Assembly: GCA_045595705.1 (NCBI GenBank)
Contig: JAZOBA010000134.1
Coordinates: 1 to 5,394, forward strand
Reading direction: 5' to 3'
Length of the DNA: 5,394 bases
Source: JAJPXI01 sp045595705
GTDB lineage: Bacteria; Bacillota; Clostridia; Oscillospirales; Oscillospiraceae
Positions 1 to 5,388 of the stretch are shown here, piece by piece; positions within the stretch are counted from its first letter, which is position 1; every line of letters begins with the position of its first letter. The notes beneath the pieces are model-generated. The model made no database searches, had not been told where the DNA came from, and worked only from the letters and a program-made list of their open reading frames with translations. A program made the position numbers and the translations under genes.

Positions 1-675
1 GATGTAAGCATCAGCGTAGGAATCGGAGTAACCGAACTCGGCCTCGTAGCCCACGATGTACCAGCCGTTGGAGTAGGTCTCGCCAGCCTTCATGGCAGCC
101 AGAGCCAGCTCGCAAGCTTCCTCACGGGTGATCACAGCGTTGGTAACCTTGATGCCGGTGGCCTTCAGCTCGGGGATAGCGTTGAAAGCCTTCTTGACGT
201 TCTCTTCCCAGCCAGCGCCGGTGAAGGTGCCCTCGGCCTCGATGGCGGCCAGCAGCATCTTAGCGAACTGGACGACAGTCAGAGTGCCAGCGGGATTGAA
301 GACGGTCTGCTCAGCGTTCACGCCGTTGATGACGCCAACGTTCTTGCAGTAGGCAACATACTTAGCAGCCCAGCTGGTAGCAGCGACGTCGGTGAAGACA
401 GCGCCGGAGCCGGTCAGATAGTTGTCAGCCTCGTCGCCCAGCATAACGAATGCCAGGATCTTGGCAGCCTCGGCACGGGTCAGGGTGCCAGCGGGCTTAA
501 AGCTGCCGTCGGTGTAGCCCTTGATGATGCCCAGAGCGGACATAACTTCAACGGCTTCTTCGTACTTGATCTCTTCGGCGTCGGTGAAGTCAGCGGCGCT
601 GGTGGTGATGACCATCATGCCCAGAACCATGACCAGAGCCAGTGCCAGAGAGAGCACGCGCTTGAGGTTTCTCAT
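1..675 (-). CDS. SLH-domain secreted surface (S-layer-like) protein, 3' end beyond window
   Basis: The reading frame is open from the ATG at 675 to the window edge, giving 225 residues; the C-terminus is missing. Residues 1-27 form a signal peptide: basic MRNLKR, a hydrophobic core, and a cut near TTSA|ADF. SLH repeats follow at about 28-78 (FTD start, GYTDGSFKP, TRAE at 66-69), 93-145 (VFTDV, GVINGVN, a degenerate TVVQ at 133-136), and probably a divergent third at 150-197 (TREE at 183-186). SLH repeats bind secondary cell-wall polymer, so the protein should sit on the outer surface; the unseen remainder would be the exposed part. The start is supported by AAGGAGG at 684-690, 8 bases upstream. 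All 13 lysines are AAG, all three prolines CCC, and glycine is GGC except one GGT, unlike the mixed usage of the neighbouring LRR-SLH gene. I infer high expression, possibly as an S-layer component, but which protein forms the layer is unknown. Confidence 0.93.
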   Translation of the reverse strand, partial: MRNLKRVLSLALALVMVLGMMVITTSAADFTDAEEIKYEEAVEVMSALGIIKGYTDGSFKPAGTLTRAEAAKILAFVMLGDEADNYLTGSGAVFTDVAATSWAAKYVAYCKNVGVINGVNAEQTVFNPAGTLTVVQFAKMLLAAIEAEGTFTGAGWEENVKKAFNAIPELKATGIKVTNAVITREEACELALAAMKAGETYSNGWYIVGYEAEFGYSDSYADAYI

Positions 676-845
676 GTGTTTTTCCTCCTTATTAATTAGT
701 CCAATGCAGCCATGAGAGTGCCGCATCAGCCGAAAGGCCCAAAGCCATCGATCGAGTGGCTTCGGATATGTGAGGCTCGGAGCGCTCCGAGTTACCTCCG
801 GTTTACGGCGGCGAAAGGGGACAATCAGACCCACCTTCACCGTGC
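676..845 (-). promoter_or_regulatory. Long structured 5' leader of the SLH-protein mRNA
   Basis: No gene is supported here, but the minus strand folds into a row of hairpins. From 5' to 3' in the mRNA: 834-842 pairs with 809-818 (CGGTGAAGG with CCTTTCGCCG, one bulge). A perfect palindrome CTCGGAGC/GCTCCGAG at 776-791 is extended by GAGG/CCTC (772-775, 795-798). AAGCCA/TGGCTT pairs at 742-762. GCC-TTTC-GGC lies at 729-738. GATGCGGC pairs with GCTGCATT just before the ribosome site. The last 25-30 bases, holding AAGGAGG, are A/U-rich and unpaired. Such leaders may stabilise abundant S-layer mRNAs or act as a cis-regulator. I recognise no riboswitch consensus. The 5' end is inferred from the predicted promoter. 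Confidence 0.6.
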
Positions 846-851
846 GAGCAT

Positions 852-880
852 ATCCTACATTATAATTTTTTCAAATGCAA
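852..880 (-). promoter_or_regulatory. Predicted promoter of the SLH-protein gene
   Basis: On the minus strand TTGCAT (875-880) and TAGGAT (852-857) are 17 bases apart, a sigma-A-like arrangement. A TATAAT also lies at 859-864, but its correctly spaced -35 is poor (GAACAT). The whole 850-985 stretch is AT-rich, in contrast to the GC-rich flanks. Transcription would begin near 845 and produce the long leader. The exact box choice is uncertain. Confidence 0.5.
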
Positions 881-985
881 GATGTTCGGAGTAAATGTAA
901 CAAAACTGAAACATAAGCCCCATATGCTGAAATAATAAAGCAATATGTTACGCTTTTTTACAGGAATATTACATATATATTAATA

Positions 986-1015
986 GGCCGGGGACTTCAA
1001 ACGAAGTCCCCGGCC
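986..1015 (-). terminator. Hairpin terminator of the LRR-SLH/NifX operon
   Basis: GGCCGGGGACTTC (986-998) and GAAGTCCCCGGCC (1003-1015) form a perfect 13-bp stem with a 4-base loop, 17 bases past the stop of the NifX-like gene. The minus-strand tail TATTAATATATA is U-rich but not a clean U-run. On the plus strand the tail is CTGCC, so termination should act on leftward transcripts. It separates this operon from the SLH-gene promoter. Confidence 0.78.
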
Positions 1016-1032
1016 CTGCCGTGTGGGTCGTC

Positions 1033-1434
1033 TCAGTGATTGCCGCAGGAATGGGAGCCGCAGCCGTGGTCGCCGCAGGTGTGGCCTGCGCCGTGGTGGT
1101 CGTGGTGGTCGCAGCGGACGTTGGGGTTGTAGTCGAGCTGACCGGACAGGTAGGCCTGCACAGCCGCGTCGGCATCGCCGGCGACACCGCCGTACAGCTT
1201 GATGCCGGCATTGGCCAGCGCCATCTGAGCGCCGCCGCCGATTCCGCCGCAGATCAGAATGTCGGCCTTCAAACAATTCAGTACGCCGGCCAGAGCGCCG
1301 TGGCCGCTGCCGTTGGTGCTGACCACTTCGGAGTGGACAACGGCGCCGTTGTCCACATCGTACACCTTAAAGGCGGCGGTGTGGCCGAAATGCTGAAAGA
1401 TCTGTCCGTTTTCGTAAGTTACTGCAATACGCAT
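1033..1434 (-). CDS. NifX/NifB-family iron-molybdenum cluster-binding protein with His/Cys-rich tail
   Basis: A 133-residue cytoplasmic protein. Residues 1-100 match the dinitrogenase iron-molybdenum cofactor fold (PF02579): MRIAVTYENG, FQHFGHTAAFKVYDV, NGSGHGALAGVL, ADILICGGIGGGAQ, AGIKLYGGVAGDADAAV. Residues 108-133 form a metal-ligand tail with eight His and four Cys, including three CGxH units spaced five residues apart (C120, C125, C130). In nitrogen fixers relatives carry Fe-S or FeMo cluster precursors. No nitrogenase gene is visible here, and many gut Clostridia have such orphans, so iron-sulfur or metal binding is the safe statement and the client is unknown. The start at 1434 is chosen because AAGGAG sits 8 bases upstream and the family begins there; the frame stays open further upstream without homology. 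It follows the LRR-SLH gene by 14 bases and should be cotranscribed with it. Confidence 0.9.
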   Translation of the reverse strand: MRIAVTYENGQIFQHFGHTAAFKVYDVDNGAVVHSEVVSTNGSGHGALAGVLNCLKADILICGGIGGGAQMALANAGIKLYGGVAGDADAAVQAYLSGQLDYNPNVRCDHHDHHGAGHTCGDHGCGSHSCGNH

Positions 1435-1442
1435 GGGGGATT

Positions 1443-1448
1443 CTCCTT
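1443..1448 (-). promoter_or_regulatory. Ribosome binding site fixing the NifX-like start
   Basis: AAGGAG on the minus strand lies 8 bases before the ATG at 1434 and directly abuts the TAA stop (1449-1451) of the upstream LRR-SLH gene. This placement decides the start within a longer open frame. It suggests that ribosomes ending the first gene can reinitiate on the second. Confidence 0.8.
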
Positions 1449-3614
1449 TTACATTTGATTGATGCACCAGATGATCTTGGCGATCTGGGCGCGGGTCAGG
1501 TTTTCGTTGGGGGCAAAAGTGGTGGCTGTCATGCCGTTGATGATGCCGGCCTGATACAGAGCCAGAACGGCGGGGTCGGCCGTGTCGGTGAAGGGGTTTT
1601 GCCCGGGCTGGGCTGTCAGCTTGAGCGCTGCCGCCGCAATGCGGCACAGTTCCAGACGGGAGATAGCGGCGTTCAGATCGACCGGACCGGTGATCCAGCC
1701 GCGCTCCTGTGCCAGCTTCAGATAACCCGAGGCCCAACCCTGACCGGGCAGGGCGGACTGTTCGCGCTCACCCACGGCGAGAGCGATCAGCTTCAACGAC
1801 TGACCGTAGGTCAGCGTCCCGCTGGGGTCATAGGCCGTTTTGCTCATGCCGTTGATGACGCCGGCGCCGGTCAGGTCCTTAACGTAGGAATAGTACCACT
1901 GATTGGGGTACACGTCGCAGAAGGTCAGACTGTTAAAGTGAACGGTGGGAGGTTCGTAGTAGGGGAACGCGCTGCCCTTTTGGATGGCGTTCCACTGAGT
2001 CTCCGAGCCGCAGAAGTACACATCGGTCACGCCGCAAAGGTCGGCAAAGGCCTTGGTGCCGATGAATTGCACCGTGGCAGGAATGGTGATGCGCTTGAGT
2101 CGGACGCATTGGGCGAATGCGGTACTGGGGATCTTGACCAGCCCGGAGGGCAGGACGACCTGCTCCACTTCCGTGCCGGCAAAGGCCGAGGTGCCGATGA
2201 AATTGACCGAGTCGGGAATAACCAGCGTTTGGAAGCCGCCGGCCTGAGCGAAGGCGCCGAACCCAATGGACTGCAGGGTGGAGGGCAGTTTCACCGAGCC
2301 AAAGCCGAACCGGTTGCTGCTGAAGGCTTGGGAGCCGATGGAGGTGATGCCCTCATCAATGACCAGCGCCGCGTAGCCCCAGCTCAATTCGTGGCGGCAG
2401 CGGGTCCATTCTTTGACAGAATTGTCGTCATAGTCACGGATCGCGCCCTGACCGGTGACGGTCAGAATGTTGTCGCGCACATACCAGGCCACGGTTTCCT
2501 CGTCGTTCAGATAGCCGTATCCGTCCACGCCGGAGGGAATGACCGGCTTGGGGACCTGCGGTTTCGGCGGGGCGGCAAGTCCGGTCTGGTTGTAGTGCAC
2601 GGTGGCGTTGCGCAGAGGAACATTGGTGGGGTTGTGGTATTCATAGGTTTCGATGGAGATCTTTGCCCACTGGGCTTCCGAGCCACCGTAACTGACCTGC
2701 TCCACCTTGCCGCCAAAGGCATTGGCGCCGATGTAGGTCACCGAGTCGGGAATGTAGACGTGCTTCAGACCGGAGTTGGAAAAGGTGTAATAGGACACCG
2801 AAGTGATGCGGGGCAGGACAATCTGCTCCAGCGCGGTGCAGTTAAGGAAAGCGTAATTGCCGATGGAAACGGGGTCGCCCGCAAAGGTGACCGAACTCAA
2901 AGCCGAACAGTCCTGGAAGGCACGCTGGTCGATTGTTTGAACCGAAGCGGGCAGGGTAACTTCGCTCAGTGCAATACATTCGCGGAAGGAGCCGTATCCG
3001 ATTCGGTTCAGACGGGAACCGAGATGGACCTTTTTCAGACCGTGGCAGGGGAAAAAGGCGCTGTCTGCAATGGAGGTCACCGAGTCGGGAAGGGTCAGTT
3101 CGGTCAGATGGTGGTTGCCGGAAAAGGCATTCATACCAATGCCGGCGGTACCGTCCGGCACTGTGTAGGCGGTATCGGTGCGTCCGGCGGGATAAAGGAC
3201 CAGTTCCTCCTGGGAGAAGAGTACGCCGTCCACACTGCGGTACATGGGGTTGCCCTCCGCCACGTGGATGGTTTGCAGTCCGGTGGGGAGGGAGGCGGGA
3301 TAGACGGTGGTTGCCGTGGAGGGAAGATATACCGTTTTCACCCCGGACAGCAGGGCGGTGTTCAGTGCGCCGCCGGTGACCTCGGTGATGCCTTCGCCCA
3401 CCACGACGGTGTGGATGGTCTGACCCTGCAGGTCGGCGGGGGAGAATCCGGAGGAAAGGCGGGGGTAACCGGTAATGGTCAGAGTACCGTTTTCCAGCGT
3501 CCAGTTCGAGCCGCCGTAAGAGCCCGAGGCGGCCCGGACACTGCCCAGCAGGGGCAGGGACAAAAACAGGCAAAGCGCCAGCGCAAGTGCGCGGTGGAAA
3601 ATTTTATGTTTCAT
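1449..3614 (-). CDS. BspA-type leucine-rich-repeat surface protein with C-terminal SLH repeats
   Basis: A 721-residue secreted protein. Residues 1-29 form a signal peptide (MKHK, hydrophobic core, cut near VRA-A). Two BspA-type LRR modules (LRR_5, PF13306) follow: about 30-342 and 362-561, full of units like LPDSVTSIADSAF, IPDSVTYIGANAF and IPATVQFIGTKAF. Each opens with a W...LT(I/V)TG motif and closes with a G(S)ExQW...TVHxN cap. A Pro-rich linker (APPKPQVPKP, 348-357) joins them. Three SLH repeats occupy about 564-721: FCDVYPNQWYYSYV with TYGQ at 602-605, SRLE at 652-655, and NPFTDTADPAV with TRAQ at 707-710. SLH repeats tether it to the cell wall; the LRR part is likely an adhesion or ligand-binding surface, but the ligand is unknown. 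The start has GGAGG at 3622-3626, 7 bases upstream. It is first in an operon with the NifX-like gene. Codon use is mixed, suggesting moderate expression. Confidence 0.93.
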   Translation of the reverse strand: MKHKIFHRALALALCLFLSLPLLGSVRAASGSYGGSNWTLENGTLTITGYPRLSSGFSPADLQGQTIHTVVVGEGITEVTGGALNTALLSGVKTVYLPSTATTVYPASLPTGLQTIHVAEGNPMYRSVDGVLFSQEELVLYPAGRTDTAYTVPDGTAGIGMNAFSGNHHLTELTLPDSVTSIADSAFFPCHGLKKVHLGSRLNRIGYGSFRECIALSEVTLPASVQTIDQRAFQDCSALSSVTFAGDPVSIGNYAFLNCTALEQIVLPRITSVSYYTFSNSGLKHVYIPDSVTYIGANAFGGKVEQVSYGGSEAQWAKISIETYEYHNPTNVPLRNATVHYNQTGLAAPPKPQVPKPVIPSGVDGYGYLNDEETVAWYVRDNILTVTGQGAIRDYDDNSVKEWTRCRHELSWGYAALVIDEGITSIGSQAFSSNRFGFGSVKLPSTLQSIGFGAFAQAGGFQTLVIPDSVNFIGTSAFAGTEVEQVVLPSGLVKIPSTAFAQCVRLKRITIPATVQFIGTKAFADLCGVTDVYFCGSETQWNAIQKGSAFPYYEPPTVHFNSLTFCDVYPNQWYYSYVKDLTGAGVINGMSKTAYDPSGTLTYGQSLKLIALAVGEREQSALPGQGWASGYLKLAQERGWITGPVDLNAAISRLELCRIAAAALKLTAQPGQNPFTDTADPAVLALYQAGIINGMTATTFAPNENLTRAQIAKIIWCINQM

Positions 3615-3645
3615 GGCAATTCCTCCAGTGGAAGGGTGAAAGTTC

Positions 3646-3674
3646 TTTTCAACCGGATTGGTTCATGGTACAAT
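3646..3674 (+). promoter_or_regulatory. Promoter of the phosphatase/transporter operon
   Basis: TTTTCA (3646-3651) and TACAAT (3669-3674) are 17 bases apart. TG at 3666-3667, one base before the -10, forms an extended -10 (TGGTACAAT). Transcription would start near 3681, about 38 bases before the phosphatase ATG. Its -10 overlaps that of the leftward promoter by two bases. Confidence 0.6.
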
Positions 3675-3701
3675 CTTAACAAAAGAAAAACAAACCGTCA
3701 A
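3673..3701 (-). promoter_or_regulatory. Promoter of the LRR-SLH/NifX operon
   Basis: On the minus strand TTGACG (3696-3701) and TAAGAT (3673-3678) are exactly 17 bases apart, a good sigma-A match. Transcription would start near 3666 and leave a leader of about 50 bases before the LRR-SLH start at 3614. The -35 lies within the inverted repeat at 3695-3708. Confidence 0.65.
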
Positions 3702-3708
3702 CCGACGG
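3695..3708. repeat. Short inverted repeat over the leftward -35 box
   Basis: CCGTC-AACC-GACGG is a perfect 5-bp inverted repeat. It covers the leftward -35 box and also lies in the predicted leader of the rightward mRNA, just before that gene's ribosome site. It could be an operator or an mRNA hairpin, but five base pairs in GC-rich DNA can also arise by chance. Confidence 0.3.
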
Positions 3709-3709
3709 C

Positions 3710-3714
3710 GGAGG
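3710..3714 (+). promoter_or_regulatory. Closely spaced ribosome binding site of the phosphatase gene
   Basis: GGAGG stands only 4 bases before the ATG at 3719, shorter than the 7-8 bases seen for the minus-strand genes here. The start is nevertheless secure, because the family's N-terminal strand and P-loop begin immediately (MTKILFVCHGNICRS). The tight spacing and the adjacent inverted repeat could keep translation modest. Confidence 0.6.
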
Positions 3715-3718
3715 GACT

Positions 3719-4174
3719 ATGACGAAAATACTTTTTGTGTGCCACGGGAATATTTGTAGAAGCACCATGGCGGAATATGTGATGAAGGACCTGGTGCGCA
3801 AGGCCGGGCTGGAGGATGAATTTTATATTGACTCGGCGGCTACGTCCACCGAGGAGATCGGCAACGGCGTCCACCACGGCACCCGGCGCAAGCTGGCCCA
3901 AATGGGGGTGCCCTGCGGCGATCACCGGGCCCGGCAGATGACCCGGGCGGACTATGACCGGTTTGATCTGCTCATCGGCATGGACAACCCCAACATCCGC
4001 AACATGACACGCATTGCCGGCGGAGATCCCCAAGGCAAGATCCGCATGATGCTGGATTTCACCAACCGCCCCGGCGAAGTCGCAGACCCTTGGTATACCG
4101 GAAACTTTGATGCTACATGGGACGATGTGTTCGAGGGCTGCACAAACCTGCTGGAATTGCTGACATCCCAATAA
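3719..4174 (+). CDS. Low-molecular-weight protein tyrosine phosphatase
   Basis: A 151-residue cytoplasmic phosphatase of the usual family length. The P-loop CX5R signature is at residues 8-15 (CHGNICRS): C8 is the nucleophile and R14 binds phosphate. C13 matches the second cysteine that can form a protective disulfide with the nucleophile in this family. The general-acid loop DPWY is at 123-126. The segment HRARQMTRADYDRFDLLIGMD (about 69-89) is also typical. It should hydrolyse phosphotyrosine in proteins. In many Firmicutes such enzymes oppose BY-kinases that control capsule or exopolysaccharide, but no kinase or polysaccharide gene is seen here, so its target is unknown. ArsC-type arsenate reductases share the fold, but DPWY and the CHGNICRS loop favour a phosphatase. 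It is transcribed divergently from the LRR-SLH operon and probably with the transporter 37 bases downstream. Confidence 0.93.
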   Translation: MTKILFVCHGNICRSTMAEYVMKDLVRKAGLEDEFYIDSAATSTEEIGNGVHHGTRRKLAQMGVPCGDHRARQMTRADYDRFDLLIGMDNPNIRNMTRIAGGDPQGKIRMMLDFTNRPGEVADPWYTGNFDATWDDVFEGCTNLLELLTSQ

Positions 4175-4211
4175 GATAAGATATTAATCTGACAAAAAGG
4201 GGGGGAGTTTC

Positions 4212-5090
4212 ATGAACAAACAGCGCAAGGCCGATCTGCTTCTGGTGCTGATCACCTGTTTTTGGGGCACATCCTATTTTCTGACCGACCTGTGTCTGTC
4301 CGGCATGACCCCCATGAGTCTGAACGCCTTCCGGTTTATCATCGGCTTTGGGGTGCTGGCCGCCTTCTTCTGGAAGAAAATGTGGCCCATCTCCCGCGCT
4401 ACGCTGAAATACGGCGTGCTGGTGGGACTGTCGCTGGTGGGGGTGTACGTGTGTTACGGCTACGGCATCCTGCACACATCCATCACCAACGCCGGGTTTA
4501 TTTGCGCCCTGCCGGTGGTGACCACGCCGCTGATCGAGTTTGCGGTAAGCCGCAAGCGGCCCGACCGAAAGCTCTTTTTGGCGCTGGTGGCCTGTACTGT
4601 GGGTCTGGCCATGATGACCCTCAACGAGCAGTTCCGGCCCGCCCTGGGTGACATCCTCTGTCTTGGTGTGGCGGTTTTTTACGGGGTGGATCTGGTGATT
4701 ACCGACCGCGCTGTCCACCGGGAGGATGTGGATCCTCTGCAGATGGGGGTCATCCAGCTTGGTGTGGTGGGTGCGGTCACACTGATCATGACCCTGACGC
4801 TGGAAAAGCCGAATTGGCCGCCTACCCCGGCCATCTGGGGCGCCGTTCTGTTTTTGGCCGTTTTCTGCACCGGCATCGCCTTTGTGGTGCAGACGGTGCA
4901 GCAGCAGTACACCACAGCCAGCCATGTGGGCCTGATTTTCACGCTGGAGCCGGTCTTTTCGGCCATTGTGGCGTTCAGGCTTGCCGGGGAGCGCCGGCGC
5001 CCCGTTGGCTATGTGGGCGCCGTGCTGATGCTGGCCAGTCTGGTACTGATGGAAGCCGACTTGAGCGTGCTGAAACGGAAAAAGAAATAA
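4212..5090 (+). CDS. DMT-superfamily EamA-type transporter
   Basis: A 292-residue inner-membrane protein of the standard EamA length, with ten predicted helices at roughly 8-28, 34-54, 67-85, 92-111, 119-137, 145-164, 177-196, 207-226, 236-256 and 264-282. They form two EamA repeats (PF00892), about 8-137 and 145-282. Family signatures include FWGTSYFLTD (17-26), the TNAGFICALPVV segment (92-103) and SHVGLIFTLEPVFSAIVA (237-254). The C-terminus is strongly basic (KRKKK), consistent with a cytoplasmic end. Members export or import amino acids, nucleotides or other small metabolites; the substrate cannot be read from sequence. GGGGGAG at 4201-4207 lies 4 bases before the ATG. The 37-base gap from the phosphatase gene shows no terminator, so the two probably form an operon. 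Transcription likely ends in the hairpin element just downstream. Confidence 0.93.
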   Translation: MNKQRKADLLLVLITCFWGTSYFLTDLCLSGMTPMSLNAFRFIIGFGVLAAFFWKKMWPISRATLKYGVLVGLSLVGVYVCYGYGILHTSITNAGFICALPVVTTPLIEFAVSRKRPDRKLFLALVACTVGLAMMTLNEQFRPALGDILCLGVAVFYGVDLVITDRAVHREDVDPLQMGVIQLGVVGAVTLIMTLTLEKPNWPPTPAIWGAVLFLAVFCTGIAFVVQTVQQQYTTASHVGLIFTLEPVFSAIVAFRLAGERRRPVGYVGAVLMLASLVLMEADLSVLKRKKK

Positions 5091-5139
5091 AAACGCAGAA
5101 AACCTCCTGTCCGATTGGACCAATGTCATTAAGATAACG

Positions 5140-5237
5140 TGTCATCCTGAGCGAAGCGAAGGATCTTGAAACAAAAACGGCCTCAAATGAGTCCTTTTTT
5201 AAAGATTCTTCGGTTTCTTCAAAACCTCAGAATGACA
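5140..5237. repeat. Inner inverted repeat with TGTCATCCTGAG arms
   Basis: TGTCATCCTGAG (5140-5151) pairs with CTCAGAATGACA (5226-5237) at 11 of 12 positions. Farther in, CGAAGGATCTT pairs with AAGATTCTTCG with one G-U. The left arm, containing GAGCGAAGCGAAGGATC, resembles an intergenic repeat I recall from many unrelated bacterial genomes; this is recollection, not a search result. It is nested inside the 5099-5280 element. Confidence 0.65.
5179..5200. terminator. Bidirectional terminator-like hairpin in the repeat centre
   Basis: GG-c-CTCA / TGAG-t-CC (5179-5194, loop AA) is followed by TTTTTT on the plus strand. It is preceded by ACAAAAAC, which gives CGTTTTTG on the minus strand. This is the likely end point for the phosphatase/transporter mRNA and could also stop leftward transcripts. 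The stem itself is short and has one mismatch, so strength may depend on the larger surrounding fold. Confidence 0.5.
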
Positions 5238-5290
5238 AGTTTTGCTTGACGAAAACATTGCCGATCGGACAGGAGGTTTTGGTTATTCTT

Positions 5291-5354
5291 TGCGCGTTGC
5301 GCGCATAGTCACGCTGCATGCCCTCCGCGACGCGCGGCTTCCCTCCGATTCGGA
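5291..5354. repeat. Cluster of short perfect palindromes
   Basis: Three perfect small hairpins occur in 64 bases: TGCGCG-TTG-CGCGCA (5291-5305), CCGCG-ACG-CGCGG (5325-5337) and TCCGA-T-TCGGA (5344-5354). No gene is supported. The pattern resembles a structured intergenic repeat or small RNA, but the right edge lies near or past the window end and its identity is unknown. Confidence 0.4.
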
Positions 5355-5362
5355 CTCAAAAC

Positions 5363-5388
5363 AGTTGCCTGCGGCAACTTCGGTTTTT
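5363..5388 (+). terminator. Terminator-like hairpin at the right edge
   Basis: AGTTGCC-TGC-GGCAACT (5363-5379) is a perfect 7-bp stem followed after TCGG by TTTTT (5384-5388). A CAAAAC upstream would give GTTTTG on the other strand. The 4-base gap before the T-run makes it a weaker terminator on the plus strand. It may belong to the same palindrome-rich unit as the preceding hairpins. Confidence 0.4.

Larger units (their letters stand above)
5099..5280. repeat. 182-bp inverted-repeat element with 17-bp perfect ends
   Basis: AAAACCTCCTGTCCGAT (5099-5115) is repeated perfectly inverted at 5264-5280, and the similarity continues imperfectly inward (TTGGACCAATG against TCGGCAATG). The element begins 8 bases after the transporter stop and encodes no protein. 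No clear target-site duplication flanks it (left ACGCAG, right GGTTAT). It may be a MITE-like insertion. Alternatively it is an older terminator (stem ending GGAGGTTTT) whose loop later received the inner repeat. Confidence 0.8.

Noticed and set aside
676..845. Known riboswitch (c-di-GMP, c-di-AMP, cobalamin, SAM) in the SLH leader
   Set aside because: I compared the conserved cores from memory and found no convincing match; only general stem structure is supported.
1033..1434. A role in nitrogen fixation
   Set aside because: The fold is NifX/NifB-like, but no nif structural or assembly genes are present and such orphans are common in non-fixing Clostridia.
1435..1737. N-terminal extension of the NifX-like protein up to a start at 1737
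   Set aside because: The extra residues are Arg/Pro/Ser-rich, overlap the LRR-SLH coding sequence and have no homology. The ribosome site at 1443-1448 and the family's natural N-terminus place the start at 1434.
1455..3722. A 755-codon open frame antisense to the LRR-SLH gene
   Set aside because: It is very long, but its protein is low-complexity, Gly/Val/Asp-rich and without domains, signal or ribosome site. It mirrors the GC-biased third positions of the true gene, whose signal peptide, LRR and SLH repeats are unmistakable.
3719..4174. Arsenate reductase instead of phosphatase
   Set aside because: The fold is shared, but the CHGNICRS loop and the DPWY acid loop are those of the tyrosine phosphatases, and no ars genes are nearby.
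4113..5129. A 338-codon open frame antisense to the transporter
   Set aside because: The translation is His/Gln/Gly-rich with no recognisable domain and lies opposite a clear EamA protein. It is a shadow frame.
5099..5280. Autonomous insertion sequence
   Set aside because: There is no transposase reading frame within the arms and no target-site duplication that I can see.
5283..5387. A 34-codon minus-strand frame ending in SVTMRATRKE
   Set aside because: It has no start codon near its beginning and no ribosome site, and it is made of the palindromes described above. It is more likely a translated repeat than a gene.
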